This document shows positions 1-11,844 of a stretch of DNA of 64,000 nucleotides, piece after piece. The DNA is from Halichondria panicea (taxonomy: Eukaryota > Porifera > Demospongiae > Suberitida > Halichondriidae). The notes under the pieces were generated by a model that made no database searches, had not been told where the DNA came from, and was given only the letters and a program-made list of their open reading frames with translations. The stretch lies in assembly GCF_963675165.1 (NCBI RefSeq), contig NC_087391.1, forward strand, positions 4,824,646 to 4,888,645, written 5' to 3'. Position numbers and translations under genes: made by a program. Positions within the stretch are counted from its first letter, which is position 1. Each line of letters begins with the position of its first letter.

Positions 1-152
1 GTGCATACCTGTAGGCTAGCAGCTGCCGTATAGCTGTACCTTACTTCATCGATGAGGTACAAATATTGAATACCTATAATTATAGGCTAGTAGCTATTTG
101 TTGTTTCATGGAATGTAAGCTCATTATTTGTTCCTTTTGTGTGTCTATATAG

Positions 153-620
153 GTGTATGGTGTTGGTCATAAGAGCTCTTCCCAGTATCTCGTGACAGCC
201 TCAGAGACTCACCTCCAAGTCTGGGACCTCCTCTCTTGCTCAGGTGAGCATAGAGTGTGGTGATACAGTATCACTAAGCTATGGTGTTTATGTTTTAGTA
301 GCTACATTTAAACTGTGAGTAGTATACGTACTGTACTTGTACATGTTATGCCAGCAAGTACTTTCAGTTGTTGAGCTAAAGAATAGAAGACCTTGTGAGC
401 ATAATCTACCAAAGTCACATGTATGCATTCATTCTTAAACCAGCTGTTATTGTGTGCTCTGTTGTTATTGAGTTTGTGTGCTTTCTTATCCAGTGCTGTG
501 GTGTGTGAAGACCAGAGTGTGCTCCATGGTATCTGATCCTCTGAGTCAACTCACAGCTGTGTTTATGCCCTCAGGGAATGACACACATTGTGGGTGGCTG
601 TGCATGTGAACATCTACTGT
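153..620 (+). pseudogene. WDR75: WDR75 exon copies, block A (two exons, broken)
   Basis: Two WDR75-like exons lie here without the rest of the gene. The first (153-243) follows an AG and ends at a GTGAGC donor. It matches the exon that elsewhere encodes CMVFGHKSSSQYLVTASE, but one T is missing in the GTGTTTGG run (GTGTTGG here), so it is frameshifted. The second (from 494, after ATCCAG) encodes VLWCVKTRVCSMVSDPLS. It stays open to a TGA near 609, and its donor is not clear. The same exon pair recurs around 11.1, 16.7, 19.8 and 20.9 kb. This block sits upstream of the more complete WDR75 exons, so I read it as a displaced duplicate of the 3' half of the gene. The gene identity rests on order and similarity to WDR75 WD-repeat segments. 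Confidence 0.65.
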
Positions 621-1920
621 CTCCAAGGTTTGGATACGCTATCCTTTTTTGCTGTGAAGTCTACAAAAATCAGTATTGATTAATCGAAAAAAACTGCACT
701 TTTTGAGCCGAGCTGTTAATTTATCTTGCAAAGGTCAACCATTTGCAATTATTGCACATGCATGGCAGTACAGTGTATAATTAGATAGGCATGGTCTCTA
801 TAATTATAAATTGCTCCAACCATCCAAGATCTAACCCCACTTGCTCTCTTGGGCCTCCCCACATTTCAAGGCCCTTACTCTCAAACAACACCTTCATTAC
901 CTTCTCTCCCACATGCATTACACCATCCTCCCATATTGTTTACTTCTTCTCTCTCTCTCTCTCAGATGAACTAAAGAGAGGTGGTCTCAACAAGATAGCC
1001 AGCTGCTCAGACGAGGAGACAAGAAATCAGTTCTCTGAGCTACTACACTGAAGAGATTGTGACAAAAGTGTGTAGTTGGCAAACAATGAATTCGATTATG
1101 GAATGGGTCTCGAATGGACTTGTTTTGCCATGGCAACCTGCACTTACACACTTGGTACAAAGAGAACAATGTGACTCTTTTAATACTGTCTATGAGTTAT
1201 CACAATGTCTGCACGATTGTTGCTCAATGAATTTTTGAAAAAAAATGCTGTAACTATAGTGGGATAGGAGTGGCTGTACGTCCAATTTCAAAGCTAAAAA
1301 GTTATGTTTAGTAACTGTTTGGTAGTGCAAAATATGATTTATTTTCGGGCTATTATTATTTCATAGCTAGAGTTGAGATACGAATAATATAAATAGTCAG
1401 CTACACGAGAGATCAGTTCTCTGAGTAGTCTTTGCTCTGAACATGTGAAGCAAGAAACCATCAACTATTAGTCTTGTTGCATGTGCACCACTCATGTTGC
1501 TTAAAATAATGTTGACCAGAAAAAAGAATGGGGGTGGGGCTGGTATGCCTGCAGCCCTGATGCGCATGCGTAGATCTGTTTTCAGCCATGTGCTGCTCAA
1601 CAGGAGAAAGAGATCTAGCTACTGGGCAAATCAAACTCAATGGAAGCCAGCCCAAACAAAGCAACTGGTAAGTAGATTTGTTGTGTACATATTATCCATT
1701 ATAATACGTCTAGTCTATAAAATAATTATGTTAATTATACCACATTGCCGGTATTCTGCATTCTGCAATGCAATGGATAACCAATTGTTGTTGTTGTTAC
1801 AGATGTCTTCATGATTCAATCCAAATGACAACCAAGATAACAGACCACTCGCTGCACATGCAGAGGGAGCTATGATGACTGTACACCCACTGTGCCAGAC
1901 AACGTTGAAAGCGAAATAAG

Positions 1921-2087
1921 GTACCGTATTACTAGAATAATTATGTTGCGATCAAAAAACCTTTGCGAATGTGCCAAATCAGCAGGCTATTTGTTCTAGG
2001 TTTTGCGATTTTATTATTGCGAATTGATCAACCCTCAGAGTTCGCATATGTTTGATACTCGCAAAACATTCTAGTAGTAATATTACT
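1921..2087. mobile_element. Small inverted-repeat (MITE-like) element
   Basis: The left end (GTACCGTATTACTAGAATAATT, then GCGATCAAA) is mirrored at the right end (TTTGATACTCGCAAAACATTCTAGTAGTAATA). The arms are about 35 bases and imperfect, the interior is short, and there is no coding capacity. This is the structure of a non-autonomous DNA transposon remnant. No superfamily can be assigned from the sequence alone. Confidence 0.5.
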
Positions 2088-2256
2088 ATAATTTATATGG
2101 CACTCCCCAAGATAGAGAATTCTTTCCTGATATCCTTTTTGTCCCCCTCTGTATGAGCATGGACAGCACCTCTCACACTTCATGCTTGGGTGAACGCACT
2201 GTGCTTGCATGTAGATTAATTATTGTAGTAACCTTTATTCTCTTCTCACATGTATA

Positions 2257-2933
2257 CAGTGGTTTTCCATACCTTTGCAGGCTATACTCCAAGAGCACTG
2301 CAACCACAATGTACTGATTACCTGTCTGTGTTATTTTAGTCCACCCACACATCACAAAAATCAATGATGGGTAAAATACTGGCTATTGCAGACTTTTCAC
2401 ACAACTCAAGGGGTTACTACTCTACTTTCACAGCACTCCTTCTATAATTATAATGCTTGAGGTCAACAAGCTGCTTTCGGAAATATCCAATTTTGAGACT
2501 AGTAAATATAGGTCCTCCGCTCCCTATAGCTATGCATACAAGTTTTAGCTCATATCATTTAGCCACAATGAACCAAGCAACAAGTTAGCTGAGCTACCAT
2601 CAGAGCTACCATCACTTCAGTCAGACAAAATATGAGACACCTGGAACATTTAGCAGCTATTATAATTATTTGGTGAGTGAGCTATTAGAATTTGGCGATT
2701 TTTAATTTGACGTCTTAGGCTACTACAGCAATTAGGTCCACTAATTTGGCAGTTTTGAAATTGCCAAATTAAAACCAGTTACAGTTTGCAGTTTGCATTT
2801 TGCAGGCCATAGCAAGTAATTTTGTTGGCTTGTTACTAACAATCATAACAGAAGCCAACCAAAATACTATATTTACTACATTGTGGTTGCAGTGCTCTTG
2901 CAGTATAGCCTGCAAAGGTAAGGAAAACCACTG
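2257..2933. mobile_element. MITE with ~57-base terminal inverted repeats and TA flanks
   Basis: The left terminus at 2257 (CAGTGGTTTTCCATACCTTT, continuing to about 2313) is the near-perfect reverse complement of 2877-2933, which ends CCACTG. TA dinucleotides flank both ends, as expected for target-site duplication by Tc1/mariner-type elements. No transposase frame lies inside, so the element would be non-autonomous. The superfamily guess rests only on the TA flanks and CAGTGG-like ends. Confidence 0.6.
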
Positions 2934-3963
2934 TAGTTAAGTTGTCTGATGCCACATGTATATAACTAACTTAGTCTAGTAACATAGCTAGAAGCTCTAT
3001 ATATATATATATTATTGTATATATAATTATATAGTTTCTTCTTTTGACTTTTGTTCGAGAGTATAGTAGTATAGAAGCCGCTCGCTTGTTTGCTGCAAAT
3101 TCTACTTGTTTAAGTGAGTACTCATTTCGTGCAAAACTGCATGGGGGAGGAGCTGTATGTTTCCATTGTTGGTGGACTATAATTTTGTCCATAAGCCGAG
3201 CTAGATCAGGGTTGAATTGAATAGAGACACAGATTTAGAAATGAATCAGTTGATGATGATAATAGGTTGACTGTAGTGACTAGTAGCCTTGGGATCTAGA
3301 ACATGTGCATTTGGTATCTGTATATGGTACCTATAATATAATAGTGTAAAGTTTACCATGCATGCAGTTGAAGTAAATACAGCATAGCTATATATAAGAG
3401 GACTATAGACATGTCATAGGTTTTCCAAGTGTGCATGTGCATAGCCCTCACGGTTTCTAGGATAGCCGTGAGATCGAGGCCGTTAAATAATGTTTGACTG
3501 ACTAGAAATATATGACCGCTTGTAAACTACAAATAGCCTGGTACTATATTATGGAATTCGAGAGTATAACAGAAAACTCATTACACATGCGCATTGTCAC
3601 TACTGGACATTTCCTCTTGGGAACTGGAGGAGGGGCAGTAGCACTAGCTGGTATATACATATTTTGAGCCTCGGGTCATTGCAGCTGGTAAGGTTGAGCG
3701 TGACGCAGGTGGCAAATTTTTTTATGATAGCATTTGTTTATAATTAGCTGTATTCTCAGGAGGCCAAACATTTACAAAACTGGTCAACAATTGCAAACAC
3801 ACTTACAATTTATTTTTGGTTGCTGGCTTTTTAGTGAGTCACAGTTGAGGTAGAGGTCTGCCGGGGAGTGGAGGTCTAACTGCATATTCTGAGGTAGCTA
3901 TGAGAGCATGTCTCCACAGATGTTCAAATACTATTTTGCGGTAAAAACTACTGTTCACTCTAG

Positions 3964-5910
3964 GTACAACTATGCTGAGAGGGGAACTGAGGTAGTCAAG
4001 ACAACCCTTCACTGGCATGCTCACGCTGTTGGGGACCTCTGCTTCACCACTGATGGTACGTAATCTCCAACCATGGGTTTTGGTTTAGTTTAGTTTTCCA
4101 GTAATTTTAAATCTTTATGTATCCTTACCTACAAGTATTGTGCACATGTGATAGTCTCTATATGTGATAGCAGGAGTGCATGAATACTCATACACTCTGG
4201 TGATAGTCTCCTACATGTGATAGCACTTGTAAGCTATGTATAGCGTTGCCTGTGTCTAGAATTGTCTAGTTGCTCACTTCCTTCTTTCATGCTCCCCCCA
4301 CAGGCACATATCTGGTCAGTGGTGGTGAGGAGGGTGTACTCGTCCTCTGGCAGCTGGACACACACAAGAGAGAGTTTCGTCCTCGTCTTGGCTCACCCAT
4401 CACACACCTCGCCTGTAGCCCTGGTGACAAGAGTACTTCACTGTCGGTCTGCAAAGCAATGGTGAGCCCTCAGGGATGACTCCAATGCAGATATCATAGC
4501 GCCCCCATCCTTGTAGTTAGTTTTGGTGTCCAGATCTCAATTTCAGAGATTATATTTTGCTGCTCTACTTCCTAGACACTGTAGCTTGTACTTATTATGT
4601 TGTCTTGCTAATTACCACGACCATTATTTTGATTTCACATGTACATACCGTATAGCAGGTAATTTTTGTGGGATAAAATATTCGTTATTTTCGTGGGCAG
4701 GCTGACCTCCACGAAATTTTATCGTAGGCGTGGCTTATCTGAACATAGGAATGCCGTGCAGCCACGAGACTAAACGAAATTTTTACTCACGAAAACCACC
4801 TTTTCTCGAGTTGAACGAATTTTTTACCCCACGAAACTTACCCGCTATACGGTATAGCTTTAGGTGCTTTGAGTGCATAATGATATGTGATTGTGTGTTT
4901 GGTGTTGTGGCTTGTGTCCTTCATGTCATGGTAAATAGGGTGCTTCCCCCTTTGCTTATTAATATACCAGTACCGTAAATTTTTGTGAGGTGCAACATTT
5001 CTAAGGACAGAGCAGTTTTAACGCGATAATTAAAAGGGTAAACTCCCACGCACCGGTATTTCACATGCAAAGCTCTTGGTGGGTGTGGTTTCCTGGCATT
5101 GAATCGCAAATATTACGACCCACGAAACATTTTCCGCTTTACGATACTTGAATAGTAGCTGGGCTAATAGAAGCTCAGTGTAATAATAAAAATTATGGTG
5201 CATTATTAACCATCTGGCCGTTGATTTCCAGTGGTACAAGTGGTATCAGGACTGGACACTGAGGTGGAATGGACTATCGGAGGACTGAGGAGGTCCCAGA
5301 CTGTAGACCAGAGTGGAATCAATACTGGCCTAGTAATCTGTCCACGTTCCATGTCTATAGTGACCAACAGTACGCCCGGGTTCATCCAGTTCTACGACCC
5401 AGTCAAGGAGTCAGTCACCCAACAAGTGAGTGCTTGAACATTGCTAAGTTAGTACTGTAAAGTTGTAATGAAATGTCTTCATAATTAAACCAAAAGTCGT
5501 TATCTGTGCAAGTCTTATGAGCAGTTCTCTGGGTTACTAGCAAGGATTCTTCTCACACACACACACACACACACACTAGTTGAATGTGACGGACCTGAAC
5601 TACGTGTCTCGGCCTGATGACACGCCCCTCTCTCTGACCACAGTGGACCACACCTCTTTCTCTCCTGATGGGGACTGGTTAGCAACAGTGAGTGGATTAG
5701 TTTAATAGCTGTTATACATGTGTTACACATGTGTGTGACCGAGAAATTATATAATTATTGCTTGAAACAACAGTAAAAAAAATCACATTGCTACTGTACC
5801 TAAACAATGTGTGAACTAATAATTATGCTCTAGGTTGAGAGCAGAGATGATGGTAAGACTGTCCCTGAGTTACGGATGAAGCTATGGCAGTACAGCTCAT
5901 CTCAACAAAG
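3964..5910 (+). CDS. WDR75: WDR75-like gene, central exons (best-preserved block)
   Basis: WDR75 is a WD-repeat protein of the small-subunit processome (t-UTP complex) in the nucleolus, acting in rRNA transcription and early pre-rRNA processing. Five exons with GT-AG borders are visible: 3964-4055 (LHWHAHAVGDLCF), 4304-4461 (TYLVSGGEEGVLVLWQLD), 5232-5425 (GLDTEVEW, STPGFIQFYDPV), 5580-5688 (HTSFSPDGDWLAT) and 5834-5910 (LRMKLWQYSS). The WD-type SGG..VLVLW and FSPDGDWLAT patterns and the order match WDR75. The N-terminal exons are not in the window. The next intact downstream exon is at 15806, because the copy at 10225 is frameshifted. A working transcript would therefore have a ~9.9 kb intron holding the deaminase genes. 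The end of the 4304 exon aligns poorly and may be damaged. Confidence 0.72.
4646..4855. mobile_element. TACCGTATAGC-type foldback MITE, copy 1
   Basis: The ends are mirror images (TACCGTATAGCAGGTAA at left, TTACCCGCTATACGGTA at right), with an interior rich in CGTGG/CCACG and ACGAAA/TTTCGT pairs that folds on itself. Related elements sit at 37433-37640 and 52198-52380. It lies in the intron after the 4304 exon of WDR75. A degenerate relative may occupy about 4973-5152 (TACCGTAAATTTTTGTG ... TTTACGATA). Confidence 0.65.
5555..5577. repeat. (CA)n microsatellite just before a WDR75 splice acceptor
   Basis: A run of CA dinucleotides ends directly in the CTAG acceptor of the 5580 exon. The equivalent place in the duplicate at 13.66 kb has a shorter CA run. 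CA tracts next to acceptors recur in this gene (see 17.2 and 21.3 kb). Confidence 0.85.
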
Positions 5911-6655
5911 GTCAGGCTCACTTTTAGGTAGTCTCAGTGCTCTTGGTTCTGTGTATTTGTCAATTTTCATTTGTCTCGGTGCAGCGTTAATTTTCTGAAC
6001 ATGATCTGCAATTTTAGAGTCGTATAATTTTCGTTCACGTATAACGTCTTCAGGGTTCTCTTGACGAGTGTCAAGACTTGGTACTGGTAGTTCATCCCAC
6101 ACTGCTATTGGTTCTAGTGTAAAGTTGGCTCCCCTGTCTTTCATATTCCATTTCCAGTCAGCCAGTTGTTCTCTAATTGCTCCATCGCTTTGGGGTGGTT
6201 TTCCATGATACAGGTAGCCAATGCGGAGCTTGTAGTTGACAGTAAGCTTAAGCCTCTCTTCCCAATCCACGAGCATGTCCAGTATTGCAGATTGACACTC
6301 TAAGCAAGGGCTATATGTAGCCATCGTGGTGAGACTGATTGTTGTTTGTCCAGTTACATTCCTCTCATCAAGCCATTTTTTTATCTTCTTAATGGCATCT
6401 AGCTCGGCGTGCTCCTTATCTGAATCTGATCTATCTCGATATACCTCCCCACTCGGTTCCAGTCTCACTTGATATACAGCTACTATTGTTGAGCTGTCTA
6501 GTGAGTTAACTTTATAGAAGCGACACCTGTCTTCTTGTGGCTTGAGCAGGTCACCGAGGTCACCTAGTGTTCTCACATCTGTATAGTTAAGTCAATCATT
6601 ATTACTTATACACTTAGGGTTACAAACAAATAGAAAGCTTACCCTTACCGGCCAT
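5902..6655 (-). CDS. AID/APOBEC-like cytidine deaminase, intact, two exons (locus 1)
   Basis: Predicted zinc-dependent polynucleotide cytidine deaminase of 227 aa. Exon 1 is 6655-6649 (ATGGCCG, then GTAAGG) and exon 2 is 6578-5902, joined in phase 1 to start MADVRTLGD. The zinc/proton-shuttle motif HAE is at residues 59-61 and SPCLEC places the zinc cysteines at about 94 and 97. This is the H-A-E ... P-C-x-x-C pattern. A strand reading KLRIGYLY about 25 residues later corresponds to the LRI..RLY strand of AID/APOBEC proteins. The lysine-rich C-terminal tail has no further recognised domain. The short exon 1 ending in GTAAG and the adjoining upstream sequence are shared with loci at 9925 and 15526. 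The stop codon lies inside the last bases of a + strand WDR75 exon (5834-5910). The family is described in invertebrates with suggested immune roles. The substrate (DNA or RNA) cannot be told from sequence. Confidence 0.75.
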
Positions 6656-8312
6656 TGATACTTGAAACTACTCAGCTCTAATTAGTGGTCTTTCAACTGA
6701 AACCTATGTCGTGGTCTAGTGGGTTGATTTTGCCCTTGTGTTTACTTATCACATCACATGATCTCAACAATCACTTCAGCATGCAAACATGTAGCCTAGT
6801 TGTGGCCAGAAGAGGGTATGACAAGCAAGAGCAATTAGGCTTGATTGAGAGCTGTAATTACATTGGGTTCACATGTAAGCATAGGTTTGTTAATGCTGCT
6901 TCCTTGATTCTTCTAATCCTTCTTCCTTCTCTTTAGGATGACATTGTGTTTCCTACTCCACGTGGGTGACCACCAGCTGACACACCCCTTACTGAGTCAG
7001 CTAATCAAGTCTTATAATTAGCTCCAGCATGTCGTACCTCCTCTGCCATTGGTAGCAAATTCTAAAACTATAGTTTAGTGGGTTATAAATGTCACTTAGT
7101 GGTACATTTTACTGCCTGCATATCACATCACATGATTTTCTATGTATTAGTTAAAGCATGTGCAGTATCGCATTACCAGGAGCAGATTACAGAAGGAGCG
7201 TCTTACGTTGAGAATCGCATCTTGTGCAAGTTTGCAAAGCATGACTTATAATGCAAAACCCTTAGTGGGTGATAATCATCTGCGGGTGAGTGCTAATTGA
7301 GTAAAGTGAAACGCTACAGCTAGCTAGTTAGCTATAGGCCTGGTAGTAAGCTCTCTCTCTTCTAAGAACCCCAGTAAGAGGACAAGCTTTGTGCTATCAA
7401 CTGACTAATTCTTGTGCAAAACTGCCTCTTATAACGGACAAACAGGAAACCACACCCACTTTATGTCCAATATGGTAGAGGTCGTTTGTAATGTTATTGC
7501 TAGTCATACTGCCATTACTACAGGCATACTGCAAACATAATAATTATTGCTTTATATCTTGATTTCAGCAAGTTCCTTAGCTTCTTGAGCTAGAAATAGG
7601 CAGACAATACATGAACATACTATCTATAATTCCTTGATATGGAGTAATTTGAATGAACCTCCGAAAAGAAGACAAAAGCTCTGCTCCCAAAGTCTCCTTT
7701 ATTTGGAGGAAGAAACTACCTCACCTTGTATACAACTAGCTAACAGTATCAACTATTAACGAACAAAAATTTTGTGCGTATACCTAATGCTAAGCTTTTA
7801 GCTGTACGCACTAACGTGTCCACGTCCAAGCAGTGAGCCCACCCTTTTTCCAGTCTTCCTGGTGTTAAGCGAGCCCCACCCATCCGTCCTGCCCTTGTCA
7901 ACAAGTGTCTAGCTTCTTTTTGGCTGTGTAGGATCTAGTATAAGATCAATGTGCCCTCAAGGCAAGGGAGTTTATGGTAGTTAACCCCACCTAGGTGCTA
8001 TGATAAAGACCCAAGTGGGGTATATTCTGGCTTAATTAGTGAGCTGCCAGCAGGTTTAACTGAGCTAGTAACCTACTGCATGACTGGTTTCTTAGCTCAA
8101 TTTTCTAGCAATTTCAGTTTTTGCTTGTGTTTATTTGGTACCAACAACTAGACTGTACAATAGAGTATGCCTATAATTATATAGATGAAATTGTGGTTGA
8201 AATTGTTTGTATAAATGTGCAATCTTATGTTAATTGTTAAAGTATACATGTATATGTAGTTGTTAGTCCAACATTGTATTTTCTGTGATATTATTACTGC
8301 CTAAAACTGCTT
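6656..8312. other. Non-coding interval between two deaminase loci
   Basis: I see no convincing gene. The stretch next to 6655-6710 (ACTTGAAACTACTCAGCTCT, then TCTTTCAACTGAAAC) is repeated at about 9931-9980 and, more diverged, after 15526. It is probably the promoter or 5' flank that was duplicated with the deaminase genes. The rest is AT-rich intronic or intergenic sequence. Confidence 0.5.
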
Positions 8313-9925
8313 CTATGAGGACATGTATTCATCTGAGTCTGGAGAAAACGACTGAGGTGATTGCGTTTCACTGAGAGGAGGAGACATTCTGGACTCTAGT
8401 TCTCTTTTTAGAGTCTGGAATTCAGTTTTTAAAATTACATATCGGTCAACTATTTGTCCTGACAAGGATGGAAATGGAGCATAGAAAGGTTGTAGGCAGA
8501 CGTGGATTAAATTTCCTCTTAGACGCTCTATCCACTCAATGAAACTGTCTCTTTCTTTGCCTACAGGAACTTTGGCGATATATAGGACCAGTTTGTTGTT
8601 CACTCCATAAAGCTTCTTTTCTCCCAGGAACTTCGTAATCCTCTCTTGGCATTTGATGGAGGGCACGTGTGCACATACCAATATGAGACACTTTCTGATA
8701 GATCCCCACGACAAGGGAATTCTAGTTTTAATTTCGTGTATTGCCTTCTCAAATAGATGATCTCCATCCACCTTATATGACTCTCTAATCTCTGTTGGTC
8801 GTTTCTCATCCATCGTAACAGCTGAGACTATGACCTGGAGTAGTATCATTTGTTTATCACTTTCGTCTATGAAGTATGTTCGTGTCAAATCTGACCACAC
8901 CAATTTGAAGTGTTTAATCAAATTCGTCACATGTGTAGTCCCGTTTTGAATGTTATCAATTTGTCAGTTAATTCTCGTATCTTCATCTATTCTATTGCTC
9001 CTTTGTTCCTCAGTTATCTTCACCTTTCTTGTTAGCATAGCTATTTCTGAAATCACATTGATAGCACTCAAACAGACTCTAATTTTTCGCACTTCAAGGT
9101 CTTTTATCCAGTAATCTAACTTTCTTTCTGCTTTATCAGGTTTAGACTTTTCTAATACAATCGTGCTATCCTTAAAGTGAAATAAACGGGTACCCGACAA
9201 GAAATGAACAATGCTTGCAAGTCTTCTCGACATTTAGAGCACGGACTATTGCTGATCAACATTGTAACAGATACAGCTTCTGGTGTGTATATTCGACTAT
9301 TTCTTTGCAATCCTTCGTTTGCTTTTTTACAAAATAGTTGTTCTGCATGAAGCTGAGGGTTAGATGTTTTTACAAAGTTTGTTAGTATAGGTTCCGTCCG
9401 TCCCTGTACTCTCAGTTCAAATTTACACATGACTCCAGTTTTACTTCGTGGATCGTAGAAACACTCCAATGCTTGATCGAAGCATAGCTCTTCTTCAAAA
9501 TCTTTTAGCCTCGGGCTAGGAGTCAACTCATTGTGGTCTGTGGTTATATATCCTTCAGCCATTGCTATATGATTTTAAAGAACAATTACACAATTAGTCA
9601 GCATACATATGTGGCGTATGTGGTGTGTGCCTTTTTAATGCTCGCCATGGTAACTTGATTCAAAGTATTGTTATAATTCATTGGTCACTGACTCAAATAG
9701 TAGGTACCATCATTATGTAGTAGGTACTATTGTGTGCTTACCATACTATTGGTTGTGCGTTGAGATGCTGGCATGTGTAGCACTTAATTATGGCTGGCTG
9801 ATTGATAATCTCTATGTACGCATATATAATTTACTGTGTCAACAGAATCCTTATAAGACCCAGATCTTGCATAATGTATGTGTTGTTGGTACTCTATATA
9901 TTTATAACTTACCATTTGTGGCCAT
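8313..9925 (-). pseudogene. Double-domain AID/APOBEC-like deaminase, broken (locus 2)
   Basis: Exon 1 is 9925-9913 (starts MATN; donor GTAAGT) and exon 2 begins at 9564 after TATAG, continuing AMAEGYITTDHNE in phase. Domain 1 keeps the catalytic pattern: LHAEQ, then NSPCSKC, then TLRIARLY. Directly after ARLY comes TAG (9152-9154) plus a net one-base loss relative to locus 5. The frame then runs on (KAERKLDYW) to a TGA at 8964-8966, where locus 5 has CGA. The last frame (8930-8313) encodes a second deaminase-like domain in which the site is degenerate: AIHEIK instead of HAE, and VPSIKC instead of PCxxC. It ends in a Ser-rich tail. With two stops and a frameshift this copy should not give a full product, although domain 1 alone could be made. 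Sequencing error is possible but would have to occur more than once. Confidence 0.72.
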
Positions 9926-10224
9926 TGATACCAAGTACTTGAAACTACTCAGCTCTTCAGTGGTCTTTCAACTGAAACTTGTGTGCGTGGTCTAGTGAGT
10001 AGTGATTTTATCGAGAAGTGGGTATATGAATATCACATCACGTGATTCATTGTTTAAATGAATGCTGTGCCTTTCCGCAATGTACATCTATGTCCAACAA
10101 CATGATTGACCCATATAGTACTGTCTGCTAGTTTATACATGTATGTATAGTCTTACTCTGCCAAATAATTATTGATACGTAGAGTAATCGATAATGATTG
10201 TGTGTATTTTATTGTCTCCCTCAG

Positions 10225-11500
10225 ATACACTCTGAACATTTGTGTGGAGCCACCTCACGATCGACCTGTCACCAGCATCACCTTCCAACCACGTCACCAT
10301 ACCAACAAGACGTCCAATCAGATCCCTCTATATATTGGTCTCTACGAGTCTAGATAGCCACTTCAAGACGTGGGTCCTCCTAGGAGAGGAAGTGGGTGTG
10401 TCATGGTCGTGTCAGGCAGTGGGTTACTACCATGGTCTGGAGAGTGTGGGGGCGTGCTTCAGTGAGGATGGGTCACTACTGGCTGTCAACTTCAAGACTG
10501 TGAGTGCATGATAATATTGGTTGAGGTTGAGATTCCTAGAAATCATTGCATTTCTCTTATTCAGTCTGATTGCAATCACAAACAGTATCACATGCACATA
10601 CCGAACTATAGTTATATACCACACCTTGACAATAATTATTCCTGGGGTATACCTCCCTAAAGGTAGCTTGCCCCCCCTCCGTCCCCCTAGTAATTTTCTC
10701 TGGACTAAAGCTTCGTGTAGCTATGATTTGTGTGTGTGTATGCTGTTTGTGATTACTGGTTGTCTCTATCCAATATGTTCAGTGTCTGACTCTGTGGGAC
10801 CCAGTGAACTGTGAGCTGAGGAAGACTCTCTGCAACCCTTTCAAGAGTGGAGACTATCGGTGAGCTAACAGTGCCACTGTAGTGTACACACATGGAGCTT
10901 TGGTGTACTTGTAAATTGTTTTCGTAAGTGTGTGATGTTGGGTACCTGTATATGCTGGCCTTTGGTCTGTGCAAAGTACTGTCTCTTATTCAATCTCATA
11001 TGTTGAAGGCTAGCAGCTACTTGTTTCATGGAATGTAAGCTCATTATTTGTTCCTCTTGTGTGTCTATAGGTGTATGGTGTTTGGTCATAAGAGTTCTTC
11101 CCAGTATCTCGTGACAGCCTCAGAGACTCACCTCCAAGTCTGGGACCTCCTCTCTTGCTCAGGTGAGCATAGAGTGTGGTGATACAGTATCACTAAGCTA
11201 TGGCATTACGTTTTAGTAGGCTGTGAGAGTAGTACATAGTACACTGTACATGCCAGCAAGTATTGTAAGGTGTTGAGCTAGCCCCTGTGCCACCAAGGCC
11301 ATTCACACATGAAATTATTTTTCGCTGTGCTTTGTTGTTATTGAGTTTCTGTGCTTTCTTATCCAGTCCTGTGGTGTGTGAAGACCAGAGTGTGCTCCAT
11401 GGTATCTGATCCTCTGAGTCAACTCACAGCTGCGTTTGTGCCCTCAGGGAATGACCCACCATCCACACATTGTGGGTGCCTGTGTATGTGACCATCAGGA
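10225..11500 (+). pseudogene. WDR75: WDR75 3' exon copies, block B
   Basis: Four WDR75 exons follow one another here. 10225-10499 (VEPPHDRPVTSITFQP ... CFSEDGSLLAVNFKT) carries an extra TATA in CTCTATATATTGG relative to the copy at 15806, which breaks its frame. 10783-10859 (CLTLWDPVNCELRK), 11071-11162 (CMVFGHKSSSQYLVTASE) and 11367 onward (VLWCVKTRVCSMVSD) look open. The order equals the normal order of the gene, so this is one duplicated 3' segment. Because of the first exon it is unlikely to give normal WDR75, but the three following exons could still be spliced. No terminal exon follows before the next deaminase gene. Confidence 0.65.
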
Positions 11501-11844
11501 GTTCATGCACTCCTGGCTGTAGGGATCGAGGCTACTATTTGAATGCGGCCTTTATACAAGAGCACCCTCTGATCAAGCACATATACAGCTAAGCAGGGTA
11601 TATAGCTATTAATGTTGTAAAAAATATAAATATATAGTAGATAGCTGCAGTGCATGTGAGTTTATTATTATCTCAACTGTGCGCTGTGATTAGGACCTAC
11701 ATGCAGTGTACTAGTCTTTAGAGCAGCAAAAAATTATCCATTAATAGCGTTGCAAACTATTGGTATTGTTTTTTATCTAGCTATTATACGTAGGTGTACT
11801 CATAATTAACACACACCAAGCATTAATGCTCTTGTTCTAAACTG

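Larger units (their letters stand above)
641..3963. other. Mostly non-coding stretch with small mobile elements
   Basis: No recognisable gene is visible in this 3.3 kb. A possible terminal exon lies at about 966-1051 (after CTCTCTCTCAG, short peptide starting DELKRGGLNKI and ending in TGA), and a possible exon ends near 1670 at GTAAGT. Neither could be tied to a family. Two inverted-repeat elements are listed separately (1921-2087 and 2257-2933). An imperfect palindromic stretch rich in AATTTGGC/GCCAAATT lies at about 2690-2775. The rest is AT-rich sequence with AATTATA motifs like those throughout the window. Confidence 0.4.

Noticed and set aside
3839-4024. 61-codon - strand frame over the first WDR75 exon
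   Set aside because: It is antisense to the exon LHWHAHAVGDLCF, which has splice borders and family similarity.
6937-7020. Possible exon after TCTCTTTAG near 6937
   Set aside because: It is short, stops within a few codons and matches nothing recognised.
8964-8966. The TGA in deaminase locus 2 (CGA in locus 5) as an RNA- or DNA-edited codon
   Set aside because: A C-to-T change at CGA is also the most common spontaneous mutation at CpG, and the same copy has a TAG and a frameshift. There is no need to invoke editing.
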